A stretch of 64,000 nucleotides of DNA, from the NCBI GenBank assembly GCA_000242935.3, contig CP007053.1, positions 4,077,001 to 4,141,000 on the forward strand, read 5' to 3'. This stretch comes from Opitutaceae bacterium TAV5 (GTDB taxonomy: Bacteria; Verrucomicrobiota; Verrucomicrobiia; Opitutales; Opitutaceae). The translations under genes were made by a program, and so were the position numbers. Positions 8,045-18,099 of the stretch are shown here, piece after piece; within the stretch, counting starts at the first letter, position 1, and the number at the start of each line of letters is the position of its first letter. The notes under the pieces were generated by a model. That model worked only from the letters and a program-made list of their open reading frames with translations, was not told where the DNA came from and ran no database searches.

Positions 8045-10804
8045 TTATGGACGACGAGGAAGAGAAGCATGCTCCGGGATGTCGGACGGGAATGCCGGAT
8101 TGCCCGGCGCGAAGGCCGCGCCGCTGACAGTCAGGTCGTCGATCTTGCCGCGATAGTTGGCGTAGTCCTTGTAACCGCCGCCGACAAACCAGGTCGAGTT
8201 GCCGTAACTGCGGGCCGGACGGATCGGGGCCTCGGCGTCGAGTCGGTCGTTGATGTAAATGCGGAGACATGTGCTGTCGTTGGTCACACGCAGACGGCTC
8301 CATTGGCCGAACGGGAGTGAGGTTTTGCTGACGAGTTTTTCAACGGGAACAGTTTCGTTGCCGTCACGGATGACCTCTACACGACCGTCAGGGAAAAGGT
8401 TGATGTTGACGGCGTCGCTCCAGCCTCGTCTGCCGATGATCGACTGGACGGCGACGGGGCCGGGGTCGGGATTCAGCATGAAGTCGACGGTGGCATTGCC
8501 GATGGGCCACGTGCGGAGGCGCATCCTGACCGGCTGGCTACCGTCCAGATCGAGGAATTTTCCCGGTCTCCCGGCTTGTTCCGAAAACCGGGACGTCGGG
8601 ATGGTTACAGGCATGTCGCCCAGAGCGTCGCGTCCGTGGCCATCGAAATTCCAGTGTCCGGAACGAATGGACTCCGGCGGTATTTGTGTGGGAACAATCG
8701 ATGGGGTGCGAAAGGGGATGTCTTTGGAGAGGTATTCGGATTCTCCTTTCATGCCGCTCGCGCCTGAGCTGGTTTCAAGGTTGATCGAGGTTTCCACGAC
8801 GGTTGCCGGCAACAGCCTGTTTTTGGGGGCAAAGGGATAGATGATGTCCGAGAGGGCAACCCGTCCGTCCGTGGTTTCGTAGCGTACGTAAAACATGTCG
8901 GAAACCCGTTGTGCGGGGCTGAGCAGCGACACCGTGTAGTTCCCCTTCCGGATATTCAGCGGAGCATGATTCTGGATGGTCGGGTCTGCCGGGAAAAACT
9001 CTACCTGCAGATTTCCGTAGTGCAGGAGTTCTTTCGTGGCGAGCTCGCGGGCTGTCATGCGCAGGGGCTCCTTCCCGGGCGAGGTGAAGGTGAATTGTGT
9101 ATCGGGTCTTACAGCACAGAGAACTCCGGAGGGAGCCCAGGCTTGTGCGCGGCGGGAGGCCAGCGAGCCGGGCGCGATGGAAAAGTCAGGAGAAGTTTTT
9201 TCGGAAAATTTCCTGACGGCGTTCAGAAACTCGCCGGTATCGGTGGTGATGGTGTAGTCCTGCGCGCCTTTGAGGTAGAGGCTCATCAGGGTTTTGCCAT
9301 GGGTTGACGGGCTGATGGGGGCGACAGGGCGGTCGTTGCGAAAAAGTGTGGCGCTGGCGATTCCTCCGGCGACCCCGGCCTCGAAGGTGACGCTGGCTTC
9401 GATTGTTTCGGGGGATGTGGCGCGGATGGTCAGGGTGTTTTGCAGATTCAGGTATTGGCGGACGGGAACTTTTACGGTCACCGCGTTTTGCTGCCAGCCG
9501 TTGACGAGCAGGATGGGTGGAAGCCCGGTGGTGTGTTCAAATCCCGGGCTACTGATGGTGATTTCCGGGACAAGGAAGGGCGAACGGGCGAGACGGCTTG
9601 TGGGGACCAGCCATTCGGTCCGGTCAAATTCGGAGGGGTTAAGGTCTTGAGTGTTGAGAACGGCGGCGGTTTCCCCGTCGCGGTCCAGCAGGCGGCCTTT
9701 TACGGAAACGGGGCCGCGGGCGAGGCTGGGGAGGTTGATGGCTTCGATGCGCAACAGGGTGCCGGGGATCACTTCACGGTGCCAGGCGAGACAGACTTCG
9801 GGCAGCGGCGAGGTAGGGGCGATGCCTTTGAAGTTGTCGGCATAGGCTTTGGTAAGAAGCGGATTGGCCGTGGTGAACAGCATGGGAAGGAGGCTGGTTT
9901 CATCGTGGTCGTTCCATGTGGTGAAGTGCAGCCAGTGGTCGCGGCCTTGGCGGACGAGTTCAAAGGTCTTGTGCAACTGGTCGAAGCCCTGGTGGGGTTG
10001 GTAGAAATCGTTTCGTCCGTTGAGCCAGGCGCCGTAGTAGCCGTGGACCATGGCCGGCATCCAGGGTTTCCCCACTTCGTCCGCGACAGTGGCGATCAGA
10101 CCGGCGGTATAGTCGCGGGGCATGCCGTCCAGGCCGCGAAAACCGAAGGCATAGGCGGCGTCTGCGTTGGCAAGCTGGGTGGCCAGCCACTCACGGGTCT
10201 GCTTTTGGTAGCTTCTGGCAACGTGGGCGACGAGGTAGATGTCGTGTCCTTTGTCGTGGAGTCGGGTGCGGATGGTCTGCCATTCGTCCGGTGTCCATTG
10301 CGACCAGGTGTAGGTGGCGACGACGGGTTTGTTGTGGTGGCGCGGGTAGTTGGGGTGGTCGCCGAAGAGGCGGAGCATGCGGTCGAGTTCGTTGACCTGG
10401 CGCGCGACGGTGGTTTTCACGTCGAGGCAAAGTGCGACGAGAAAATCGCTGCCTTCGGCGGCCTTGAGCATTTCGTGCAGGGTGTCGCTGTAGCTGGTGA
10501 AGTCCCTGGTTTTGCTGAAGACAACATCCACCAGAAAACCGTCGATTCCCTGAGCCTTGGCCTGGCGAAATTCTTCGGCCCAGTCGGCCCGGTTGTCGCC
10601 GGTGGAGCGAAAGAGCGGGTAGTTGTAGTAGTTGGGAACCGTGATGGATGAGTTGAGCGGTGTATGCCAGGGGGTGTAATGGGCCCACACCCGTGTTTTG
10701 TCGGCAACGTCTTCGGCGGATGAGGTGACGGGAGCACAGAGGGGGATAAAAGAGGCTGCCAGGATTGGCAGGATTCGGCGAATGTTGTTTTTCCGTTCTG
10801 TCAT
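8045..10804 (-). CDS. Secreted GH71-type alpha-1,3-glucanase-like enzyme with LamG-like domain
   Basis: The product is 919 residues. The frame runs open further upstream, but the ATG at 10804 starts a signal peptide (NNIRRILPILAASFIPLCA). The N-terminal 400 residues resemble GH71 / endo-1,3-alpha-glucanase family proteins: WAHYTPWHTP, AKAQGIDGFLVDVV, LVALCLDV, WLHFTTWNDHDET. A beta-rich middle follows. The last 200 residues look like a LamG/concanavalin-like module (GHWNFDGHGRDAL to the closing KIDDLTVSG), which usually binds glycan. It lies last in a three-gene minus-strand series (PEP-CTERM, pseudopilin, glucanase) facing the LacI at 12538. The glucan substrate is inferred from the family only. 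Confidence 0.8.
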   Translation of the reverse strand: MTERKNNIRRILPILAASFIPLCAPVTSSAEDVADKTRVWAHYTPWHTPLNSSITVPNYYNYPLFRSTGDNRADWAEEFRQAKAQGIDGFLVDVVFSKTRDFTSYSDTLHEMLKAAEGSDFLVALCLDVKTTVARQVNELDRMLRLFGDHPNYPRHHNKPVVATYTWSQWTPDEWQTIRTRLHDKGHDIYLVAHVARSYQKQTREWLATQLANADAAYAFGFRGLDGMPRDYTAGLIATVADEVGKPWMPAMVHGYYGAWLNGRNDFYQPHQGFDQLHKTFELVRQGRDHWLHFTTWNDHDETSLLPMLFTTANPLLTKAYADNFKGIAPTSPLPEVCLAWHREVIPGTLLRIEAINLPSLARGPVSVKGRLLDRDGETAAVLNTQDLNPSEFDRTEWLVPTSRLARSPFLVPEITISSPGFEHTTGLPPILLVNGWQQNAVTVKVPVRQYLNLQNTLTIRATSPETIEASVTFEAGVAGGIASATLFRNDRPVAPISPSTHGKTLMSLYLKGAQDYTITTDTGEFLNAVRKFSEKTSPDFSIAPGSLASRRAQAWAPSGVLCAVRPDTQFTFTSPGKEPLRMTARELATKELLHYGNLQVEFFPADPTIQNHAPLNIRKGNYTVSLLSPAQRVSDMFYVRYETTDGRVALSDIIYPFAPKNRLLPATVVETSINLETSSGASGMKGESEYLSKDIPFRTPSIVPTQIPPESIRSGHWNFDGHGRDALGDMPVTIPTSRFSEQAGRPGKFLDLDGSQPVRMRLRTWPIGNATVDFMLNPDPGPVAVQSIIGRRGWSDAVNINLFPDGRVEVIRDGNETVPVEKLVSKTSLPFGQWSRLRVTNDSTCLRIYINDRLDAEAPIRPARSYGNSTWFVGGGYKDYANYRGKIDDLTVSGAAFAPGNPAFPSDIPEHASLPRRP

Positions 10805-10889
10805 TTGAAACAAGATACAAAATCGAAACCGTTTTGGCGGTTGCGGGACTTTTGGGAAATCAGGGAGGAGGGAGGGAGACGGGCGGGCG

Positions 10890-11594
10890 TCAGTTGTTGG
10901 CGGGCCAGGTCCAGTTTTCGTTGGTGATATTGGCGGGACGCTGGTTGACGTGACCGTCCACGTAGAGAACGCAACGGGTGACGTTGTCGGGGCGGGTGGC
11001 ATCCACCGGAGTTCCTTTGCCGGAATGCGGGTAGTGCCACCAGACTTTCGGGTCGTTGGGCCAGTCAATGATGCTCGACGAGTCCAGACTGGCGCTGACG
11101 TTTTGTTCGGTCATGAGAACGTCACGACCGGGGGCCGAAGATTGAGTGATCCGTGTGGGGGCTGGGTTGGCGGGGATTTGTTTCCGGGAAACAAATCCGT
11201 TATAGAGGCGGTGGGCGGTGGGAATCGGGTCCCCTTTTTTGGCACGGTATTCGGAGCAGGCAAAGACGGCGTATCCATTGGTGTAGGGACTGATTTGGTA
11301 AACCCAGCTTTGGGGATCGGTGTTGACAGAGGAGGCTGTCTGGACGGGCAGGGCGTCTTTGTGGTCTCCTGCGTAGGCGAGAAAGGCGATGCCGATCTGG
11401 CGTGTGGCCGAGAGGCATCTGGTTTTGCGAGCGGTTTCGCGGACTTTGCCGACCACCGGAATGATGATCGCGGCCAGGATGCCGATGATCGCGATCACGG
11501 TAAGAAGTTCGATCAGCGTGAAGGCACGCGGGCGCGGACAGGTGAAACGAACCAATGGGCTGACGGGCGAGGGAGGGTGTGGCGCGGGGTTCAT
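10890..11594 (-). CDS. Type II secretion-like pseudopilin (DUF1559-related)
   Basis: The product is 234 residues. The ATG at 11594 is chosen; upstream codons read as low-complexity. A prepilin signal is plain: RAFTLIELLTVIAIIGILAA, with predicted cleavage and methylation at the Phe and the conserved Glu at +5. The C-terminus has YVDGHV, the DG part of the H-x9-DG motif of this family, but the expected His is replaced by Asp. Such single pseudopilins are very numerous in Planctomycetes/Verrucomicrobia, and their role is unsettled. It is sandwiched between the PEP-CTERM gene and the GH71 gene, so it probably belongs to the same transcription unit. Confidence 0.88.
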   Translation of the reverse strand: MNPAPHPPSPVSPLVRFTCPRPRAFTLIELLTVIAIIGILAAIIIPVVGKVRETARKTRCLSATRQIGIAFLAYAGDHKDALPVQTASSVNTDPQSWVYQISPYTNGYAVFACSEYRAKKGDPIPTAHRLYNGFVSRKQIPANPAPTRITQSSAPGRDVLMTEQNVSASLDSSSIIDWPNDPKVWWHYPHSGKGTPVDATRPDNVTRCVLYVDGHVNQRPANITNENWTWPANN

Positions 11595-11692
11595 GGCTGA
11601 TGTGAAAGAGGGCGAGGGGGGCTCGGGGGACGGCAGCGGGAAAGATGAATCGCTCGCAGGCGCCGTGCCGTCCCACACTAAAAAGTATCGAA

Positions 11693-12379
11693 TTATCGGT
11701 TACGATGCCTGAATTGGCGACAGGCAATGGCGAAAAGAAGGATACCCGCTCCTGCCAGGACGGCCGTGGTGGCGGGTTCCGGAACCACCTGAGCACCGGT
11801 GATCTTGTACCAGTTCTGGTTCGCGCTGGTGCTCGTCCAGGAGGAAGGGCTGGTGCCACCGGCCAGGGAACCCCAAAGGGTGTTTGGAATGGCCGTGGCT
11901 CCCGCGCCGGTGGGAAGGACGGAAGGGTTGCCGACTGTCCATCTGAGTGATCCGTCTGCAACGCGGGGCACGATATAGTAGGTGGTGTTGGCGCTCAGCG
12001 TGACGGCGTTGGTGGAGGTGAAGGTGAAGTTGCTGGTAGCGCCGGCAGAGATGGCGTCCGAAGTGATGAATGTGGCGAGGGCGGTATCGAGTTTTCCGCC
12101 GGTGTTGACTGACCAGAGTTCCACGGAAATGGCGGTCGGGGCACTCGATGCATCCACGGTAAGGCGAAGCTGGATGTCGGTGACGAGATAGCTGTCGGCC
12201 CCCATGGTGAATCCGACTGCCTTGCTGCCCACGTTGTTGATGGTGGCAGCCGTGCCGGAGGCGGTTGTCCAGGAATCCAGGTTGCCGATGACGGTGGCCG
12301 CCCGGGCGGTGGCGGTGGTCAGGGTGATCATTGCAGTGAGCGCGGCCAACGTGAGGAGTTTTTTGATATGCGTTTTCAT
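11693..12379 (-). CDS. PEP-CTERM protein with choice-of-anchor-R-like domain
   Basis: The product is 228 residues. A signal peptide (KLLTLAALTAMITLTTATARA) is followed by a beta-sandwich with DIQLRLTVD, SVELWSV, SNFTFTS and LSANTTYYIVPRV, a pattern of the choice-of-anchor R family. The C-terminus is VVPEPATTAVLAGAGILLF followed by a basic tail, a standard exosortase sorting signal. It is the first gene of the minus-strand series that ends with the GH71 glucanase, and is divergent from the LacI gene. Confidence 0.9.
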   Translation of the reverse strand: MKTHIKKLLTLAALTAMITLTTATARAATVIGNLDSWTTASGTAATINNVGSKAVGFTMGADSYLVTDIQLRLTVDASSAPTAISVELWSVNTGGKLDTALATFITSDAISAGATSNFTFTSTNAVTLSANTTYYIVPRVADGSLRWTVGNPSVLPTGAGATAIPNTLWGSLAGGTSPSSWTSTSANQNWYKITGAQVVPEPATTAVLAGAGILLFAIACRQFRHRNR

Positions 12380-12417
12380 ATGAATATGTGGGTTTTGCGG
12401 GTGAGAAAAAATGGATT

Positions 12418-12486
12418 GCAGGCTTGCCAGCAGTTAACAATGGCCACTGAGTCGAACGCGTTCAGATTTTCGCCAGCAGGCTTGCC
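12418..12486. promoter_or_regulatory. Divergent regulatory region with palindrome and direct repeats
   Basis: Between the PEP-CTERM gene and the LacI gene lie a perfect CG-centred palindrome GAACGCGTTC (12454-12463, within TCGAACGCGTTC) and two exact copies of GCAGGCTTGCC (12418-12428 and 12476-12486). CG-centred palindromes are the usual LacI-family operator form. The first motif is shared with 1886-1896. Function is inferred. Confidence 0.45.
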
Positions 12487-12537
12487 GCAAATGCCCCCCG
12501 ACGCTGCCTTGGCGGCATTCCGCAAGGTCCTTAAACC

Positions 12538-13603
12538 ATGCCACGTCCCACGCTTCGCCAGATTGCCCGTAAGGCCGGGGTGTCGTTGTCCACCGTTTCC
12601 TATGCGCTGAGGCAGCACGCGAATGTGTCGCCCGAAATGCAAAAACGGGTCGCAGCGGTGGCGGCAAAGCTGGGTTATGCAACGGATCCCCGCCTGATGT
12701 CCTTGATGGCTCATGTGCGCGCGGCGCGGATGGATGAGAAACGCGAGGTACTGGCGCTGGTTTGGCCGGAGCAGTCGCGGGAATCGACACGGGAGAGCCT
12801 GTATTTTCACTGGGTATACGGGGGAGTGGCGGAGCGCGCGGAACAGCTTGGTTTTTCGGTGGAGGAATTCTGGCCACACCAGGAGCACATGCCGTTGACG
12901 CGTTTGCTGGATGTGCTGTTCGCACGCGGCATTTACGGGCTGGTGTTTGCTCCGGCATCGCATCCGCCGACGGGAATCGAAACGGCGGATTTCTCGCGTG
13001 TGGCCGTAGCCAAGATCGGCCTGGCAGAGTGGCCGGTGCGGTTTCATCTTTCCGCGCACAATCATTTTATGGGGATGACGCTGGCGATGAGGGCCTTGGC
13101 GGCGGCGGGGTTTCGGCGTCCGGCGGCGCTCGTGCGGAAGCACGTCCATGACCTGAACCTTGGAGCGTATGAAGCGGCATTTCTCCAGAATCATCCATGC
13201 CGTGGCACGCAGAAAGGCAGACGGTTGGCGGAGCGGTTGTTTTTGCTGATGGCGGATCCGCGAAGCCTGGAGGGGGTGAAGGAGTGGTTGTTGAGGGAGG
13301 AGCCGGATGTGCTGCTTTGCAGTGATATCGCACCGTGGCCGGCGTCAATGGAGTCGCGGATGCCGCGTGTGCGCTGGGCATCGCTGTTGAGATCGGCGGA
13401 GACCGGGGGCGCTGGCGTCGAACAGGAGTATGCGCAGGTCGCAGCCAACGCGGTGGACCTGGTCATGGAGCAACTGAACCGGAATGAACGGGGAATCCCG
13501 TCAATACCCAAGACATTGCTTACCAATGGCAGGTGGCACGGCTGGGGAAAGGGTGCAGGTGAAAATAGCGGCGCGGGATGCCGCGGCGTCGAAAGCGGAA
13601 AGA

Positions 13604-13614
<11 letters not shown>
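12538..13614 (+). CDS. LacI-family transcriptional regulator
   Basis: The product is 358 residues. The helix-turn-helix is RPTLRQIARKAGVSLSTVSYA (residues 3-23), with a hinge VSPEMQKRVAAVAAKLGY. The sensor domain carries FSVEEFW and, near the end, LNRNERGIPSIP, both shared with the regulator at 1944, so the two are paralogues of one subfamily. It is divergent from the PEP-CTERM, pseudopilin, GH71 series, which it probably represses or activates. Its 3' end overlaps the convergent ettA gene by 11 bases. Confidence 0.92.
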
Positions 13615-15292
<1,678 letters not shown>

Positions 15293-15593
15293 GGCGGCTT
15301 TTTTTTAACCACTAATGGACACGGATGATCACTGATGAAGGCAAGGGAGGGGAACCGCTAAAGAACGCTGAAGAACGCTAAAACCGAACCGGGTATGGAC
15401 GGAACAAAAGGGTTTGGTTTTAGCGGATTTCAGCGTTCTTCAGCAGTTCAGGATTCTGCTCAAAACAAGATGTTGAGATGCTGTCATAGAGACAACGGGA
15501 TTGGCTGCGGTACCCCTGTTTTTATCCGGGGTGGTCCGTCGTTGGTCTGGTGGTCTGGATGAGCGAAAATTAGCGGAGATGAGCGGTTCTTTT
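15293..15593. other. Gene-free stretch between ettA and the alpha-galactosidase
   Basis: About 300 bases without a credible gene. They hold a single arm of the ACCACTAATGG-type repeat (15305-15338) and a full hairpin element (15355-15446). The rest shows a short GC hairpin near 15516-15534 (CCCCTG...CGGGG) and nothing else recognisable. Confidence 0.7.
15355..15446. repeat. Hairpin element, word AAGAACGCTG
   Basis: The left arm (15355-15390) contains AAGAACGCTG and AAGAACGCTA in tandem, a 10-bp period. The right arm (15411-15446) is its imperfect reverse complement (CAGCGTTCTTCAGCAG). It lies between ettA and the GH36 gene. Confidence 0.8.
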
Positions 15594-17822
15594 TTACTCG
15601 GCGACGAGATGCCACTGGTGGCTGGTGTAGTCGGCCGTGGCGGCGGGGAGGGGGAGGCCGGCGTGGTGGAGGACGGTTCCCGACCAGGTTTCGCCGGTGG
15701 CGGTGTCGCGGTAGGTTTTTTGCGGGTCGAGGCCGCGGAGGCGGAGGAAGCGGTGCGGCGCGGTGGCTTCGGCAAGCACGGTGACGTGGGTGACGAGGGC
15801 TTCGCTGGCATCGGACGCGGCGACGAGCCAGGCGGATTCGGTGCGCGTGCCTTCGAAAGGACTCACGAGACGGTAGAGGTCGCCGGTGAGGAAGAGCGGG
15901 CGCAGTTTTTTGTACGATTCGATCTGGCGGCGGACTTCGGCTTTTTCGTCGTCGGAAAGGAGGCCGAGGTCGAGTTCGTAACCGAAGGTGCCGGTGAAGG
16001 CGACGTCACCGCGGGTGCGCAGGGGCGTGACGCGGCCGACCTGGTGGTTGGGGACGGCGGAGACGTGCGCGGAGATCGTGTCGAGTGGATAGGCGAGTGA
16101 AGTGCCGTACTGGATACGGAGGCGGCTGATGGCGTCGGAATTATCCGAGGTCCAGATTTGCGGCATGTAGTGGAGGATGCCGGGGTCGAAGCGGCCGCCG
16201 CCGCCGGAGCAGCCTTCGAAGAGGATTTCCGGGAATTCGGTGACGAAGCGTTCCATGACTTCGTAGAGGCCGAGAACGTAGCGGTGGGCCACTTCCTGTT
16301 GCTGCGCGGCGGGGAGCGCGGCGGAACCGATCTCGGTGAGGTGGCGGTTCATATCCCACTTGATGTAGGTGATCGGGGCAGACCGGAGAATTTTCGCGAT
16401 GGCGTCGTAGATGGCGTTGCGGACCTCGGCGCGGGAGTAGTCGAGGACGAGTTGCTGGCGGCCTTCGGTACGGGCGCGGTCGGGGACGTGGAGGCACCAG
16501 TCGGGGTGGGCGCGGTAGAGGTCGCTGTCGCGCGAGATCATTTCGGGTTCGAACCAGAGGCCGAAGGAGAGGCCGCGGGCGTTGATGCGGCGGGCGAGGT
16601 CGTCGAGGCCGCCGGGGAGTTTTTTGCGATCGACGACCCAGTCGCCGAGGGAGCTGCGGTCGTCGTCGCGGCGGCCGAACCAGCCGTCGTCGAGGACGAA
16701 GAGTTCGACACCGAGCTCGGCGCCGGTGGCGGCGATCTTTTCGAGCTTTTGTGCGTTGAAATCGAAATAGGTGGCTTCCCAGTTGTTGAGGAGGACGGGG
16801 CGGGGTTTGTCGTGCCAGTGCCCGCGGAGGAGGTGGGCGCGGTAGAAGCGGTGCAGGGCGCGGGACATGCCGCCGAGACCGGCGTCGGTGGCGTGGACGA
16901 GGACGGCTTCGGGCGTCTGGAACGTGTCGCCGGGAGCGAGTTGCCAGGCGAAGTCGAAGGGGTTGATGCCGATCTGGGCGCGGACCTGGTGAACGGGGTC
17001 GAGTTCGGCCTGGGCGATCCAGTTGCCGCTGTAGACGAGGTTGAAGGCGTAGACGTCGCCGCGGTTTTCGTCGGTGCCGTGTTCGGCGAGGGCGATGAAG
17101 GGGTTTTGCTGGTGGCTGCTGGTGCCGCGGCGACTGTCCACGGTCTGGCGTCCGGGGCGCAGCGGGCTGGCGATGACATCGCGTTCCCGGGCCCAGGCGC
17201 CGGAAAGCTGGATGAACCGGTGGCCGGCGTGGGTGGAGGAAAAATCGAGCGAGGCAGAGAGGGCGCGGCGGATTTCGAGCGGGGCCTTGCCGTTGTTGAT
17301 GATGCGGGCGGAGCGGGTAATAACGGGGTGGGCGGCGAAGGCGGTGTAGAGGAGCTCCACTTCGAGGCCGGTGAGGGCGTCGGCGAGGACGAGGGTGAGC
17401 GTTTCGGCGTCGGTATCGGCTTGGGTGAAGGTGGCGGGGAGGCCGGGGAGCGCGGGTTTGCCGGGTGTGATGCGGTGGGCCTTGTAGCGGAGGTCGAGGA
17501 TGCGGGAGCCGGTGGCGGGCTGGTAAATTTCGAGGGCGGGTTCGCGGAAGTCGGAGGTGCCGTGGACCGGGTATTCGAGCGGGAGGGTGTCGAGGCTGAT
17601 GCCGCGGGGAGCGCCGGCGAAGGTGGGAGAGAAGGCACGGTCACCGGTGCGGAGAAGCGGGGCGACCTCGTCGCCCGGTCCGGAGCCGGCGGCGTTGTTG
17701 GCGAGCGAGGGACCCCAGTAGAGATGCACCGGGATGTTGTGCTCCGTGATCTTGAGGGCGTAGGTGGTGGCGCCGGCGTGAAGAAAGAACGTGGCGGTGT
17801 CCTTGTGGTATTGGATGGGCAT
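15594..17822 (-). CDS. Alpha-galactosidase, GH36
   Basis: The product is 742 residues, the usual size of bacterial GH36 enzymes. It releases terminal alpha-galactose from melibiose/raffinose-type sugars or galactomannan fragments. The central barrel shows FVLDDGWFGRRDDD, the nucleophile Asp in YIKWDMNR, the EGCSGGGGRFD loop and the acid/base Asp in IWTSDNSDA. An N-terminal beta-sandwich precedes it. There is no signal peptide, so it acts in the cytoplasm. The ATG at 17822 (MPIQYHKD) is preferred over one nine codons upstream. It is divergent from the GntR-type regulator at 18100, with AT-rich operator candidates between them. Confidence 0.93.
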   Translation of the reverse strand: MPIQYHKDTATFFLHAGATTYALKITEHNIPVHLYWGPSLANNAAGSGPGDEVAPLLRTGDRAFSPTFAGAPRGISLDTLPLEYPVHGTSDFREPALEIYQPATGSRILDLRYKAHRITPGKPALPGLPATFTQADTDAETLTLVLADALTGLEVELLYTAFAAHPVITRSARIINNGKAPLEIRRALSASLDFSSTHAGHRFIQLSGAWARERDVIASPLRPGRQTVDSRRGTSSHQQNPFIALAEHGTDENRGDVYAFNLVYSGNWIAQAELDPVHQVRAQIGINPFDFAWQLAPGDTFQTPEAVLVHATDAGLGGMSRALHRFYRAHLLRGHWHDKPRPVLLNNWEATYFDFNAQKLEKIAATGAELGVELFVLDDGWFGRRDDDRSSLGDWVVDRKKLPGGLDDLARRINARGLSFGLWFEPEMISRDSDLYRAHPDWCLHVPDRARTEGRQQLVLDYSRAEVRNAIYDAIAKILRSAPITYIKWDMNRHLTEIGSAALPAAQQQEVAHRYVLGLYEVMERFVTEFPEILFEGCSGGGGRFDPGILHYMPQIWTSDNSDAISRLRIQYGTSLAYPLDTISAHVSAVPNHQVGRVTPLRTRGDVAFTGTFGYELDLGLLSDDEKAEVRRQIESYKKLRPLFLTGDLYRLVSPFEGTRTESAWLVAASDASEALVTHVTVLAEATAPHRFLRLRGLDPQKTYRDTATGETWSGTVLHHAGLPLPAATADYTSHQWHLVAE

Positions 17823-17962
17823 GATGCGCGAAAAAAATGAAACCCGCACCTTGGCAGCGGGGGGGCGTGGAGAGCGAGCTTGTTGTGGTGAAGGGAATAG
17901 CCGCGATGGATGAAGGGACGGAAATGAACGAGGAAGGGAATGAAGAGATATAGGGAGATGGT

Positions 17963-18062
17963 TAAAAACATTTATTTTGAGTGACGAGTGACAGGATTCA
18001 CCAAACTTTTCAGGAGAGAATGGCTTGAATTGAATGATTTTTTAAGAAAATAAACATTTATT
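17963..18062. promoter_or_regulatory. Candidate operator pair for the GntR/LacI-hybrid regulator
   Basis: The AT-rich divergent region contains a perfect palindrome AATAAA-CA-TTTATT at 18049-18062 and a 12/14 match, TAAAAACATTTATT, at 17963-17976. They share AAACATTTATT and are 86 bases apart. They sit between the alpha-galactosidase start and the regulator start, as autoregulatory operators often do. The assignment is inferred. Confidence 0.5.
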
Positions 18063-18099
18063 GTTGACACATGCATTGTTTGCCCCAGTGTCGACCGGC

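Noticed and set aside
16158-17840. A plus-strand open frame of 560 codons opposite the alpha-galactosidase
   Set aside because: Shadow; the GH36 catalytic motifs are on the other strand.
18064-18092. TTGACA at 18064 as a -35 box for the hybrid regulator
   Set aside because: No -10-like sequence follows at 16-18 bases, and the site would lie within the palindrome-flanked region just before the ATG.
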